From Isoetes taiwanensis (taxonomy: Eukaryota; Streptophyta; Lycopodiopsida; Isoetales; Isoetaceae), in the NCBI GenBank assembly GCA_021234155.1, contig JAJEKV010000024.1, forward strand, positions 16,577,030 to 16,641,029: a stretch of 64,000 nucleotides of DNA, read 5' to 3'. The position numbers and the translations under genes were made by a program. This document shows positions 11,839 to 23,809 of the stretch, one piece after another; position 1 is the stretch's first letter; each line of letters opens with the position of its first letter. The notes under the pieces are model-generated. The model worked only from the letters and a program-made list of their open reading frames with translations. It had not been told where the DNA came from and searched no databases.

Positions 11839-12632
11839 CTCTCGTCACATACGGTTCCTCCCCGAAATGTACGTATTTTTTTGGGAGGAGAGGAGAGACG
11901 ATTGTCTCTCGAGGCTTAACAGCCTCTGTTATTGGCAGATTTTTTGCTGTTTGCCGGATTTTCGATCACGCATCAATTCCGGCCGACGAGAGAAAATGTG
12001 GGATAATTCGATCGTAACGTTCAATTCGGGCGCCAAATTGTGGGATATTCAAGCCTGTATTTCTTGGTTCGGCGGGCTATGTGGGATAATTCATTTCTAG
12101 TTTTCCCTCCCCTTTCTTTCGATTCCGGCCACTAAACCATGGATCCGGTCATTCTTGGTATGATTGCCATGCCTTTTCGTGCTTTGACACTCGGAGGAGG
12201 CATTTTTCGTGCTTCTTGGTGCCATTTTTTCAATCCGAGGAGGCACGAAAGGCTTGCTGGTTGCTGGCAAAGCAGATCGAGAGGCCTTAGACATCTGAAT
12301 TTAAGGAAATTGCAGGAATAAGGACGACACAAAAGGAAATTGCCGATCAGAAATTAATGAACAAATGCACAAAAAACATAATGAAAATGCCTGCGTGATC
12401 GGATGAATACCTGGATCGTAATCGGCTAATTGCTTCGAGGAATTGGATACTTGTAGCAAGAATAAAGGCGACCTTGAAGATCAAGAAACAGGGAAATGGC
12501 GCCCGATATTGATTGTGGGGAAACATTTCGGGCGGTTTTTCAGAAATGAAAATTAAGGCTAATTGTTTGGTTAGTGGGCAATGAAAACGCCCCTAACGGT
12601 ACATTTAGGGGCGAATCATCTCTCGGTGAGAG
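11839..12632. mobile_element. Possible small TIR element between two (CT)n tracts
   Basis: About 800 bp lie between the two CT tracts. The start (CTCTCGTCAC...CCCCGAAATGTACG) and the end (GGTACATTTAGGGGCG...GGTGAGAG) are imperfect inverted repeats of about 35 bp. No convincing target duplication and no transposase are seen; 12139-12321 and similar frames have no known domain. It may be a non-autonomous DNA element that split one microsatellite in two. Confidence 0.3.
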
Positions 12633-12653
12633 TTGGGTTTTCCCACTCTCACC
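12625..12653. other. Short hairpin GGTGAGAG...CTCTCACC
   Basis: GGTGAGAG and CTCTCACC flank TTGGGTTTTCCCA, which itself folds as TGGG-TTTT-CCCA, giving an almost perfect 13-bp palindrome. It overlaps the right end of the possible TIR element. Confidence 0.6.
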
Positions 12654-12738
12654 CATCTCTCCATCTCTCCCCATCTCTCATCTCTCGTATTCTCTCATTA
12701 TTCTCTCTCGTCATCTCTAAGTCTATGTGGCCAAAGCG

Positions 12739-12891
<153 letters not shown>

Positions 12892-12892
12892 G

Positions 12893-12952
12893 ATCTGATA
12901 GACTTGTTGGTCCCCATGGATGTTAAAGTTAAATTCAGTTCAATTCAATTTT
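12893..12952 (+). mobile_element. Very short LINE 3' end with AATTC-type tail
   Basis: TTGGTCCCCATGGATGTTAA then AATTCAGTTCAATTCAATTT parallels TTGGTCTCCGTGGACGATAA plus tail at 55257-55299. It appears to be the last few dozen bases of a related LINE with a different pentamer tail. Confidence 0.45.
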
Positions 12953-12955
12953 GGG

Positions 12956-13673
12956 ATCTTCATAAAGCCTTTGCATTCTAGTTTTCTATAAGCATGAGGG
13001 GTAGAGGGACAATAGATGAGATATTGCATTTTTACACATGGCATGTAATGACAACATGAATACTTTATGGGGTGTCATATGGATGGGAGCAGTGCAATGA
13101 TTGTATAATGATGCTTACAAAATTGGCTATAAAGAACCTTAAAATACCACACCCCTTTAGAGAACCATACATTCTTTAGAAAAAACCTCCTTAAAAACTA
13201 CACTTACTTATAAACCGCACCTCCAAATACTACACCATCTTAGAAACATCACCACCTCAAAAGAAAAAACCACAGTTCCTTTAACAAAAAACATACCTCC
13301 TTAAAAAACCACCCTTCCTAAAAAACAAAGACCACAACTCCTTTAAGAAAAAAACTACACTTACTTATAAACCACACCTCCATAAACTACACCTCCTTAA
13401 AAACACCACTACCTCAAAAGAATAAACCACAGTTCTTTTAATAAAAAACATACCTCCTTAAAAAACCACACGTCCTAAAAAAACAAAAACCACAGCTCCT
13501 TAAAAAAATAACAGTGGACGTTCCTTGTCCACTTAAAAAACAATACCGTTAGTTAGTAAAACCACACCACCACAGATCTACATGTAGGTTTTTTTGAAAT
13601 CTCTGAATAAAGAACATGTGGACCTAAGAAAACTATAATTTTCAACAGTGGACCAAAATTCGGGGTGAGTGTG
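12956..13673. mobile_element. TIR-T: the other end of the TIR DNA transposon
   Basis: AT-rich DNA with repeated AAACCACACCTCC / AAAACTACAC motifs at 13140-13560, typical of subterminal repeats, ends in the TIR 13648-13673 (GTGGACCAAAATTCGGGGTG then AGTGTG). The next bases GGA (13674-13676) are the 3-bp target duplication, and then the LINE ORF1 left half begins on the minus strand. The exact inner limit (about 12956) is uncertain, because an inversion breakpoint is inferred here. Confidence 0.55.
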
Positions 13674-13676
13674 GGA

Positions 13677-14559
13677 AGATTAGGTAATGAGAACTAGCAA
13701 GGCATCTTTAATGCACGAACTGTATCTGGTGTAAAGCCAGGAGAATAATACTGGTACATTATATATTCCCCACCAAGTGGATCAATCCCTCTTGATACCA
13801 AAGAGTCCATTGCATCACTACTTTCAAACATAATGAGAACAAAGTTTTTTGCCAATAACTTGATGGACTGGAAAGGAGGAAGTTGAAGGCGTCTCAGAAG
13901 CCGAGACAACCAAATACGAAACCATGAAAAATTTAAATAGCCACCAGTAAAATACCCAAGAACTGCACAAGAAGATAAGTTCTCAGCACACTTAATATGA
14001 GCTTGATGGTCCACCTCAACCACAGGAATACCAGAAGCTTGAACCACATTCTGACAATCAGACTGGTAAAATATGCCATCTGGAGGCAATTGTTGTTGGT
14101 GTTGAATCTGTTGGGCTTTTAATATGTCCAAGATTGCCGACAACTCATTCTTACTTCCTTCAGACAATACCTGTAAAGCAGCTGCTACCCTTGCCTTTCT
14201 AGATGCACTAGATATATCCTTACAAAGCCAATCGCTAAATCTTTGATATGAAACTTTTGTAACCGAATCAGATGATTTCCAAGCACTATTATTTGCCTGA
14301 GGCTGAGGAACTACATTAGGACTGGAATCTGTACTTGGTGGATGCAAGTTCCCATTAACTTCGCAGTGCCTTGCAAGGGAGAAAAATCCCTTTCTTCAAG
14401 AACCACTGGAGTAGCCAGCATCGAAGGCAAAGAACTTTCAACTGAAGTATTCAGCTCTTTTTGCGCAGCAACTGGAGGATCACGTATCACCAAATTGGTG
14501 ATAGACTCACGCCGTTTTGTCGCTACCTTGGATGCTGGAACTAGATCTGTCTTCCCCAT
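13677..14559 (-). pseudogene. LINE ORF1, N-terminal half with DUF4283-like domain
   Basis: Minus-strand frames 14559-14311 and 14347-13694 join with one frameshift near 14330. The start MGKTDLVPAS follows a plant-like 5' UTR. The second part contains the DUF4283 signature: VLGYFTGGYLNFSWFRIWL, then LLAKNFVLIMFESSDAMDSL, then GGEYIMYQYYSPGF. DUF4283 is found in plant LINE ORF1 and related RNA-binding proteins. After RALKMPC a TAG replaces the usual tryptophan, then FSLPNLP reaches the TIR-T insertion. The remaining half is at 662-1245. Together they form one ORF1, broken by transposon insertion, a frameshift and a stop. Confidence 0.7.
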
Positions 14560-14762
14560 CCCTACTATGAGTGGCCGAAATCAAACAGACCCAAATCCGG
14601 CCCCTAATCTGATAGCAAACCCTAACAAAATTGATGTTGATGGAGAGCTCTCGGAACAAGCTTCCAACGAACTAAAGATCATCGAAAACGGAGTTCAGAT
14701 GATCAAGTTACAAGGAAAAACGCCGGCAGCCCTAAGCGCCATCGTCACGAGCGCTTCAAAAT
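14560..14762 (-). promoter_or_regulatory. LINE 5' UTR / internal promoter region
   Basis: On the minus strand, from the LINE 5' end at 14762 to the ORF1 start, with the plant-leader-like phrase TTTGTTAGGGTTTGCTATC. It is bounded by the target duplication TCTCCATGTTCC (14763-14774), so the LINE appears complete at its 5' end, where such elements carry their promoter. The plus-strand frame 14342-14821 across it is a shadow. Confidence 0.5.
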
Positions 14763-15123
14763 TCTCCATGTTCCTGGATTGTGCAGAACATTGTTTTCTT
14801 TTTCTCGACTTGCTGACTTAGGTGTTGTGGTCCAGTTTGAGAGAAATGTTTCTCATTTTATTGTTGATGGTTGCATATTAGCAACTGCTCACCGCATGGA
14901 ACATCTCTATCAAATTAATCTTACCAATGATTTTGTGAATATGGTGACAGATAAAGAAAGTAGTTTGTCGTTGCTATGGCACTACAGGTTTGGTCATCTC
15001 AGTTTTTCTTATCTTGTGGCCCTGGAATGTAACAAGGCGGTGAAAGGATTTTATTTGAATTCAAAGTCCATGGGTGGTTGTGATATATGTGCTCTTGGAA
15101 AATTGCATAGATGTCCATCCATT
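14763..15123 (+). pseudogene. Copia-A GAG-pre-integrase domain
   Basis: Begins LHVPGLCRTLFSFSRLADLG, overlapping the LHVP end of the fragment at 1484-1645 by the LINE target duplication. It continues through the pre-integrase zinc-binding pattern LWHYRFGHLSFSYL and CDICALGKLHRCP (H...H...C..C). This small domain lies before integrase in Copia polyproteins. The frame is open for about 110 residues. It is cut after HRCP by the HP-1 composite, and integrase resumes at 37166. Confidence 0.85.
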
Positions 15124-15433
15124 GAGCTGAATGAAAAGATAGTACAATGACCCATGGGGAAACAAACTGATGAATCCCAAAATGAGTGAAGAGGGGAACA
15201 AAATTATGAACCCCAAATAGGTAAAATCAACAAACACAACCTCGGGCTAAACCACCCGATATATAAGATAATTGTGTACAATAAGTACAGGCCCCCACGT
15301 AGAACATCTAGAAGGCCGTTGTACTGTAATGCTCCCAACTGCAACAACTGCAAAAATCAAGGTCGCGCCACCCATCCAAGCAGTGACTCAAATCCGCCCC
15401 GCTAAGATACCGCCCATGCGTCCCACCTGGCCA

Positions 15434-15890
15434 CTTGTATAAAAAACAGCCCCATGCACATCAGAGAACTCCAAACTGCACGACCAAACCACATGTGATT
15501 GTCAACTGTGTTAGGAGCCCTCTAGGGGCCAAAAGTAAGCAAGCTACAAAGTGGGACTAAAAATACAAGAGCACAATATCAAAATGGAAAAGATGATCCA
15601 TGAGGATACCCGGAAACCACGAGGCTACACCGAGATAGGAAAATATAGGCTCGACTCAGAAGTATACAAAAAACAGGTTCATGCACATGAGTGAGCTCCA
15701 ACCTGCAAGATCGAACCATATGCGACTATCAAATGTGTTAGAAGCCATCCACGGGTCAAGAGTCAGCAAACTATAATGTTGGAATAGAAATATAAGAGCA
15801 TAATATCGAAAATTGAAGAGATGATCCATAATGATCCTCGGAAGCCACAGGGCTACGCCGAGATAAGAAAAATATAGGCCCGACCCAGGG
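15434..15890. repeat. Two-copy degenerate tandem repeat, unit about 225 bp
   Basis: 15434-15660 and 15661-15890 align throughout (for example AAAAGATGATCCATGAGGAT against GAAGAGATGATCCATAATGA, each followed by GGCTAC.CCGAGATA). Noncoding. The rest of 15124-16010 shows nothing recognisable. Confidence 0.75.
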
Positions 15891-16010
15891 GGCCTTCCCC
15901 TTGGTGCCCTCCAGAAGCGCCATATGCTACACTGGGAAAAATGCAAAAGCCCATCGGCCAACACCAAAAAAAGTAAAACCCATATAGGAGAGTAAGAGGT
16001 GGGAGGGGGG

Positions 16011-16236
16011 GAACTCCATACAACAACAGCATTCAGCTCAAAGGAAACGCCGATGAGGAATGCAGGAAGAGACCAGGCTTTTATGGGAGAAAATGCCAAA
16101 GAAAGCTTGCACTATAGCAGGCTTGTGCCAAAGAAAGCTTGGATCCAAAAGCAGAGCTGGCGCCAAAACTGGCGTCCCCTTCCCTAGAATGATGGTTCTC
16201 TTCTATATAAGAAGAGAACCATTGCATTCTAGGGAA
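16011..16236 (-). promoter_or_regulatory. HP-1 head module, internal copy, with palindrome and TATA motif
   Basis: Positions 16011-16230 match 36951-37170 with two differences in 220 bases. The end is an almost perfect palindrome: TTCCCTAGAAT + GATGGTTCTCTTCT, centre ATATA, then AGAAGAGAACCATTGC + ATTCTAGGGAA. Its centre forms the TATA-like TCTATATAAG. On the minus strand the module continues with CCCATAAAAGCCTGG and CATCGGCG, also seen in the HP-2 modules (CATCGGCG or ATCGGCG). A core promoter and leader are likely, by analogy only. Confidence 0.5.
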
Positions 16237-16239
16237 AGG

Positions 16240-19200
16240 TCCTTATGCACAAATATCAACATCCGACACAAAGAGGAACCTCCCTCAAACCCTATCATAC
16301 ATAGAGACCACGAGAGATTGTAAGACACACTGCTAGGAAAGTGTAACGATCCTGAGATGAGGTGGGATGCCACTGCAAATAGAGGGGAAGGGGCGCAAGA
16401 AACCCTAAGACAACTGGACCGCATAAGGCAAAGAAAGCATGAAAATCGAACACAAACAAGATCAATGACCACCACCAAAGCACATGAAATCGAATTGTAG
16501 GACCAACGTACCAACAAACTACAGAGAACACCTAATGACAAGACGCTATGGAAGTAAGAACAAACATACCTAACTTATATTCATGCAGAACAGACTCAAA
16601 CAAACTTTCATGAAGACAATGCAAACCCCATAATAAGAAAGACCAAAAACTATGCACCATGGAATGCATAAAAAGAGAAGACATCAAGACAGGACATAGT
16701 CAACAAGCTAACAAAAGAGCACCTGGAACTAAAGTGCAAGAATCAGTGTACCAGCAATGAACTACAATGAATACTATAATGACAAAACAATACAACAAAC
16801 AAGGACTAAAACCTAAACATATATGCTACATGCATAACCAGTTCAAACAAACTTTCAAAAATAGAAACAACATAACCTATGGGAACAAGACGATAGGGAC
16901 CCCGAGACACAAGAACAAAAGGTTTCATAAGGTGACAGAACAATTATGCAATTGAGAACACCGGTAGACGATGCCACAAAGTCCGAGGATGGGATCAAGG
17001 CCAAGAAAAACAATGGATGAAGAAAACTGAGTGCAACCTGAAACAAGAACAAATACCATTTAAGAATGCAAGACAACGAACCACAAGAACCATTACAACA
17101 TGCATGAATTTGCGAAGATGCAACCGCATTCCGAAAATTAAAAAGCAGGCCAAAAGGGAGAATGTCGCGAGAAAAAGGGAACACCAAACAACTCCTTTAG
17201 TTTGTAAAAGGTCAACACAGAAAAGGCATGACGACTGGACCAACACGGCAAGAAGAACTACATCAAAACAAGGGGCAGACAAAGGAGGGAATCAAGACAA
17301 TAGCAGAGCAATCTCAAGGGATAAAATGGAAACAAGAGGAAAGGAACAAACATAGGGTGAAAAAAGACAAACAGGAGACCAGAACAAAATGGATAGAAAA
17401 AGGGATCGAGAATAGAGAAACAAAGCAAACGAGACAAAATGGCCGAGAACACAAAATGGAAATAACTAAAGGCCCGCAAAGGCACTAATGAGACACCAAA
17501 AATCTATGACAAAGAGCGAGTATAGGCCCTCATAAGGGCATCCATGAGAACCACTGAGAACATATGAGAATATTGGAGTAAAAGAACAAATAGAGCAACA
17601 ACAAGAAATAGGAAGGACTAAAATTCATGAATGTATACCCACATGCACAACCGATCGAATTTTCAACGTAGAAACAATGATGGGGATCTTGAGACTCAAG
17701 AACAATCTAGAGGACTGGACCAAAGAACCCATTATGGCGAGAGAAAGATGGAGAAAGATGGGTGCTATATGACATCGTCGGAAGAAGCAGAGTTAAGAGA
17801 ACGACTAACTTGCAAATTTGGTTGACGAGGGTAAACTGGTCACTGAGACCAACAAGAATAAAAAAGGCCAAGCAAGGTGGATGAAACAACTGGGGTCAAC
17901 ATAGTAAAACAACATACAGAATGGACACCACCAGGGCAAAGAGCATTATGATGAGTGAAGAGGCGGGCAAAGGAGGGAATCAAGACAATAGAAGAGCAAA
18001 GATGTTTCAAGGGATAAATTGAACAAACAAAAAGGAAAGGGACAAAATGCAAAATGAAAAAAGAAAGGAATGCGAGATTATAATGAAATGGATGGAATAA
18101 GGGATTAGGAATAGAGTGTGGCAAGACACTGAACTGGATGGAGAGAATGGAGCCAAAAGGGATGAAACAAGCAATAAATAGAAACGAACATAGGAGCGGT
18201 AAATGGGAATGGACACAGGAGCAGTGGGGATCAAGCTGACCACAAGGACCAAGTGCAGAAGGTCAAGGAATCGACAAAGAAAATGTAACAGAAGCGGCAA
18301 AACGAACTGAAGAAGAAGGTAAGTAGAGAAAATGAACGAAAAATTTACAAAAAGAACGGATAATGAATCAAGAGGGATAAATACAGACAAACATGGCCTT
18401 AGTGAGCTAGAGAAGCAGCGGGGATCAAGCTAGTCACAAGGACGAAAATAACAAGATCAACGTTCGAAAATATGAATTGAAGTGGACATAGGAGCACTAG
18501 GGCTCAAGCCGACGGTCAAGGTACCACAAAAGAAAATTGAACAAAAAATGCACTAAAGAAGATGATAACTAGGAAAATACAGAAGGAGCAACATGAACGA
18601 AAATTTATTAATACAGAAAAACATGGATAATGAATCAAGAAGGATAAACCTAGACAAACATGGCTGTCTGAGCTAGAGATACCAATGGGACAAATCTGGA
18701 GTAAATGGGGTAATGTTCATAAAGGAGTAGAATGATGGAAGCAACAGGAATGGGAAGCCAAGAGCCACCAAGACCAAAAAGCTAATATGGCACAGATAGG
18801 AGGGAAAGGGCACTAGCAAAGCCCAAGATAGAAATAAAGCGAAACAGCACAGCCTATGGGACTTAGAATCAAATAGTATCAGCTGAAGAAGGGGCAAAAA
18901 ACTCAAAATATGGATACCACAAAAAAAGAAAATTGAGGCAAATCAAGAGCTGAGATGAACAAACAAAGGGGATATGACAAAACAGAAAAAGAGAACTAAA
19001 ATATACAACAAGAAGAGTGCAAGAAAAAGGGAGCTAACAATAAATCAATATGCAAAAATTAGAAGGAAAACTGTGTAGCCATAAGAGAAAAAAAAACAAA
19101 GCAGATGGCAAAGTCAGCACAAGGAGAAGCTAGATGGAGTAATTGAAGACAAATAGAACAATCTGGTAGAATAAATAGGTCAAACGAAAGAAATGGGATA

Positions 19201-19765
19201 CGACTTAAAATGGACCAAATGAAAGTGTGATCCATTAAGAGCAAATAAAATCACATGATAGACTTGGGTTGAGCTAGGCAAAAGAGAAGAGAGCTATTAA
19301 TAGGCCTAATGGTCAATAGGAAAAAAGAGACGAGAACAATGGAAGTACGTGAAGCAAAATGGGGATGTGAACACGTAACAAGAAATAAAGCTAATGGGAC
19401 CAAGAATGCGACTAAAACAATGAGACAAAAGGGGCAAAAGGAACAACACGGAAATAAGAACAATGAAGAAATGGAAGGCATCCAAAGAGGATAACCAAAA
19501 ACAGGGACATGGAAAGAACAAAAAAGACAAGGGCGTCCACACACATAAAAGCCCATAAAGGATAACCGAAAGACCTTGAGAAACTTAAAACATACCTCCG
19601 TTAACACCAACCACCAATTTCAAACTCCAAAGTATGATCATAGACCGGCACTGATCTATCACAGACATCAAAACTGCTAGAAGAATGAGCAGAATGGAAT
19701 GAACGAAACCAAAGGGGAAATAAATCAATGTGAGCAAATGAATACTTTTGAACCATGAAACAAGC
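16240..19765 (-). other. Purine-rich (plus strand) noncoding body of HP-1
   Basis: A long stretch in which the plus strand is dominated by A and G. Minus-strand frames translate to Phe/Leu/Ser/Cys-rich nonsense, a product of composition. Degenerate internal repeats are visible: GGAGGGAATCAAGACAATAG at 17285 and 17972; GGATAATGAATCAAGA at 18358 and 18613; GGATCAAGCT..CACAAGGAC at 18227 and 18420. No conserved domain is seen. Confidence 0.5.
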
Positions 19766-21730
19766 GACTAGACAAGACAAGCGTGTCCAAGTCTAAATAG
19801 TTGCATTCCCTACGTGTGCTACAAAGAAACAAATAAGCACGAATTAATTAATTAGAGAATTTCGAAATTCTCGTTGAGTATGAAATAGGTTGTTGGTTCT
19901 CTATAAAACGCCGTAATTGGTTGCAATTGAGTAGAAGTTGCCGTTTATTTTTATGATTTTCACCCATAAAATCGCAGTGTATCCGAAATTGGCATTTGTA
20001 AGGCTAAGCCGAGCTCTTTTTTGAGTAAGAGCTGCCCATTAGAAAGCGTAGAAATGTTCAGAGGGATCGCGACCGCGAACATTTAGAGCTGCGTAGCTAC
20101 TTCCATTGACATAATAACATTTTTATTTTAAAATTTTAAAGCTTATTCTACGTAATAAAACAAATACAATCTTAAAAAAAAAAACATATTTTCTGCTCAA
20201 CACAATCGATGTGGCGATTTGCTTGAGCAAGAATGCTCCGTTTGCCTACGAAATCCTGCTCAACACAATCGTCGCTGTGGCGATTTGATTGAGCACGAAT
20301 GCTTTGTTTTCCTTCGAGATCCTGCTCAACACAAACGCCGTTTATCCAATATTAAAAACGCTTAATAAATAAAACATTAAAAACATTTTCTTCTCAACAA
20401 AATCGTTGTGGCGATTTGTTTCAGCAAGAATGCAGTTGTGTCTTGTGGATTGTGCGATTTGGTGGATCATATAGCTCTGTATATTAGTGAACGCAGAATT
20501 CCGTACGGACAGAAACTCCAACAAAAAAAAAACTGATTTACATGCCCACAGTCTTCTATCCTAACGCGTAAACTTCCCATTGCCGACAATCCATTTCATC
20601 TTAACCTTAAGGCTGGAGTAAAGGGTCTTTGAAAGGGTTAATTCAGTTTGGTACGTGTGCTGAATGCCATCCAACATCATCTAACTTTCAAAATCCGGCA
20701 TGGTATAATGAATAATGTAATAAAAATCCGATGAAACAAATCTGCTAACAAGGCACCACAAATGATACCAAAATTGGCTAAGAAACGCTGCCCTGATTAA
20801 GTCGAGAGCCTTCAAAATTCGAAATCAGGCTTGAAATCACACATTGACCTCCAAGATTCATAGAAAAAAAACCGAAAAAACCTGGCGGAAGCTGGAATAG
20901 GGAAGCGCTCAGAGTATGGTAGCCCCGTTCAAAATGCCCTGTTTCTTATTTCGGATCTTAAGCCCTGTAGCAGAAGACGCAAGCAAAAGAGCATACAGTT
21001 CAAGTTATTTGCAGTCAGATGCTAAGAAGGTAAGTATTGCCTGTATATGGCAAAGGCAGAATCTGCCCATGTCAAAAATCTGTCTATCCGCTTCCTATTG
21101 TTAAATTACAGATCAAAGTACTGCAGATCAACACACCTAGAAGACTACCGGAATCTGCCCATCTCAAAAATCTGCGCATGTAAAGGAAAAGCACAACAGG
21201 GAATCGTCAACGGGGAAATCGTCGAGAGGGGGATCATCAACAGAGCAGAGTAGCTTCGAAACCTCTTGATTTGGGTAGCTGAAAGCTTGAACTTGGCTTC
21301 AGGGAATTCGCCTTGGCTTTAGAAAGTCAAGCTTAGAGAAGTAGTGCAGGAATCTTTCAAAAAATATCTGAAGCCATAAGCTGTGGCAGCCGCAAGCGCC
21401 TTCATCTATTAAGGATTAGATGCACGCAGATGCTCCCGGGACGCCTTGATCATGCTCATGCACAGATGCGGCGAGGAGGAGGCCAGTTCCGGCTTGGAGG
21501 ATGCTCATGCGGCTTGGAGGAGGCGAGTTCAGGCGTGGCCGCTCCCAGATTTTAGGATAATGCTACATTATTTTTAGTATTTTGGTTGTAATATATGTGC
21601 ATTCAAATTCTCCCGCTCATATTGGGCGGGACAACATTTTGAATTAAAGGGCACCACTTTTTGCTTGTGGTGGGCCTGGACGTGTGGGGTCAAAATTCTC
21701 AAAATCTCGTTTTTTTCTCCAAATAATTAA
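19766..21730. other. Hairpin-rich noncoding segment, possibly a separate insertion
   Basis: Composition changes from purine-rich to balanced. It contains the perfect palindrome GAGAATTTCGAAATTCTC (19854-19871), the hairpin repeat array 20191-20435 and, at 21600-21690, two adjacent stem-loops (TCCCGC...GCGGGA nested in ATTCAAA...TTTTGAAT, then GGCACCAC...GTGGTGGGCC). No coding frame with a known domain; boundaries are not defined. Confidence 0.35.
20191..20435. repeat. Tandem hairpin repeats CTGCTCAACACAATCG...
   Basis: Four units start near 20191, 20254, 20320 (truncated) and 20391. Full units fold: GCTCAACACAATCG with CGATTTGCTTGAGC; GCTCAACACAATCG with CGATTTGATTGAGC; TCTCAACAAAATCG with CGATTTGTTTCAGC. 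Pairing is kept mostly, although the arms differ between units. Confidence 0.7.
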
Positions 21731-23487
21731 TTCTTGCTTAAATGGAGCAAAAATTAAAATACGGGGTTCAAGACGCACTGCATAAATGAAGAAACTAGCA
21801 CAAAGTGAGTAAAATGAATGTCAACAATGCACAGAAAAGAGTCAACATACTAGGATTCAGCATGCAGCTCCAGTAACGAATGCAAAGAAGAAACTATATG
21901 CTGATCATGTAAACCTCGAAGAATGGATCAAATATAATGTTATGTAGAGGGCTTAAGAATGGAGCAAATGAGACTATAACCGACCAAAGCAAATGACGTG
22001 CAAAAAAATAAAAATAAAATTATACAGTACACGAACATGTGTAACAATGAATGCACAAGCACTAGAATGTTATTACTTTGATAAAGCCCCTCAACTAATC
22101 AAAATAAATCAAACACAAAAATAGAAATCTAGAACCGAACGAGGAAATAGACACCTATGGGGTGAGATCTTTCTTAACTTATGGGCTAAAAAGATCGAGC
22201 CAATCTTTAGCATAAATGCATGCAAATTGCATCTCTACATGCAGATTGCATCTCTACAAGAATGACATCGCAATGTGGACATGTAGAAGACAAACCATAA
22301 ACGATTATAGGCACAATCCTTATGCAAGTCGCCAATACCTAACACATGCTAACATAAGATGACCACCACACAAGCCATTATAATAGGATAACACAACTAC
22401 TAGAGATAATGAGAAACCATAAGCTATGCAGATCCACGCAATCCGTACGATATCCACCATAGAAGGCCTGTGAAAAGTTAAACTCTCTGATGACGATAGG
22501 ATCAAATTGCGAACATAAAATTGTGAATTGACAAAACTGTGTAAGGAGATGATAGCAAATGCACTTACTGGAACATACAAGCCTACGATAAGTCAATTTC
22601 GAAAGAATGAGAGATGTATAGCTTATAATGGTTCAGCAACAATGGCAACCGTACAAGATATATAAGAAATTCAACTTCATCCTTACGACAAAAAAACCAT
22701 GCATTGGGGCGATCAAAGAAAGATGGAGATCGAAACAAGATGAGAGAACAAATAATGCATTTAAGGGGCACGAAGACAAGAAACAAGGAAGCAAATGCTT
22801 GCATGGGCAAAAAATGCAAATCCATATCAACAAGATAAGTGAAGTGCAAACAAAGCCATGTCATCTGCCATTTTCTCTTGTTGCAAGACCATGTAACCTG
22901 AATGAAACCCTCAAGATCAAGGTAAAGAAATGCTATTATAACAAATATGCAAACTCAAAGATGCATACATCATAAAGGCCGTGACACCATGTAAAGAAAA
23001 AGAGGTCAATAACAAAATGTTCTAGATGAACAAAATTGTGAGGCCGATAACGAGAGACGAACATGCAAACCCCAACCAAGGACAATAAATGAAAGAAAGC
23101 GACGAGTTAACGCAAAATTATAAATCAAATTATGATAACAAATATCCCGTTGACTCCTAGATGCAACACAAGAAAGTGAATGTAGACCATAAAAATCCTA
23201 GCAAATTGTCACCAAGAGAATATTAGCCAAATAAATGCTAGCCAATAATTCGAGCGACAAGTTAATGCAAAATTATCACGTTGACTCCTAGGTGCAACAC
23301 AAGAAAAGTGAATGTAGACGATAATAAATGCTAGCAAATGTTTGCCAAATAAATGCTAGCCAATAATATGAGCAACAGGAAAAGAACCATGACTAGCACC
23401 ATCATGAACATACTGTGTGCAAAACCACTCTCATGTCATTACTCATAAGACATTAATAATGCTTTCTCTAAAAATAATAAAATAAAA
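21731..23487. other. Noncoding A-rich DNA, HP-1 body
   Basis: Same style as 16240-19765 (A/G-rich plus strand) up to the HP-2 insertion. Local near-repeats near 23130-23370 share CGTTGACTCCTAG.TGCAACAC and AAATAAATGCTAGCCAATAA. I see no gene. Confidence 0.4.
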
Positions 23488-23621
23488 AGAATCCCATCGA
23501 TCCGAGCCATCGGATCGCCATTCTGGGAAGGGACGAGTGCCTACATTAGGCTATTTCCATTTTGGCTCGGTTATCGGCGTCTTCTCACAGCAGCTCTTCT
23601 TCTCGTCTCGTGGCTTCCATG
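23488..23621 (+). promoter_or_regulatory. HP-2 head module, first copy (starts mid-palindrome)
   Basis: AGAATCCCATCGATCCGAGC, then CATCGGATCGCCATTCTGGG, GACGAG, CCTACATTAGG and ATCGGCG. It matches 33113-33243 with three differences visible in about 130 bases. Its left partner arm TTCCC is missing: the copy begins exactly at the AGAAT pentamer. Confidence 0.55.
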
Positions 23622-23755
23622 GTTCTTCAACCGACGGATTTCTTTACCAGCTTCTCTACCAGTCTTTTACTCCACCTCCTCATCACCAGCATCGTCTTTG
23701 CGAGTTTGCTCATCATTCTTTGGAAGGTACGCTTTCTTCTTTTCCTGCTCTTTAC

Positions 23756-23809
23756 GTCAGGTTCTTGCAGATTCTTTGTTCTGTCAGGTTCTTGCAGATT
23801 CTTTGTTCT
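23756..23809. repeat. Perfect tandem duplication, 27 bp x 2
   Basis: GTCAGGTTCTTGCAGATTCT plus TTGTTCT, twice without spacer. Confidence 0.9.

Noticed and set aside
14342-14821. 159-residue plus-strand frame opposite the LINE ORF1
   Set aside because: It is the shadow of ORF1 and its 5' UTR plus the first bases of Copia-A pre-integrase; the minus strand has the DUF4283 motif.
16191-16234. Helitron 3' end (hairpin followed by CTAG)
   Set aside because: The hairpin GGTTCTCTTCT/AGAAGAGAACC followed by ATTGCATTCTAG looks right, but the other copy (37170) lacks CTAG, the flanks are not A|T and no 5' TC end or Rep/helicase is seen.
16203-19610. Many hydrophobic minus-strand frames that look like membrane proteins
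   Set aside because: The strand is pyrimidine-rich, which yields Phe/Leu/Ser/Cys codons in every frame; frames overlap, lack conserved motifs and end at random.
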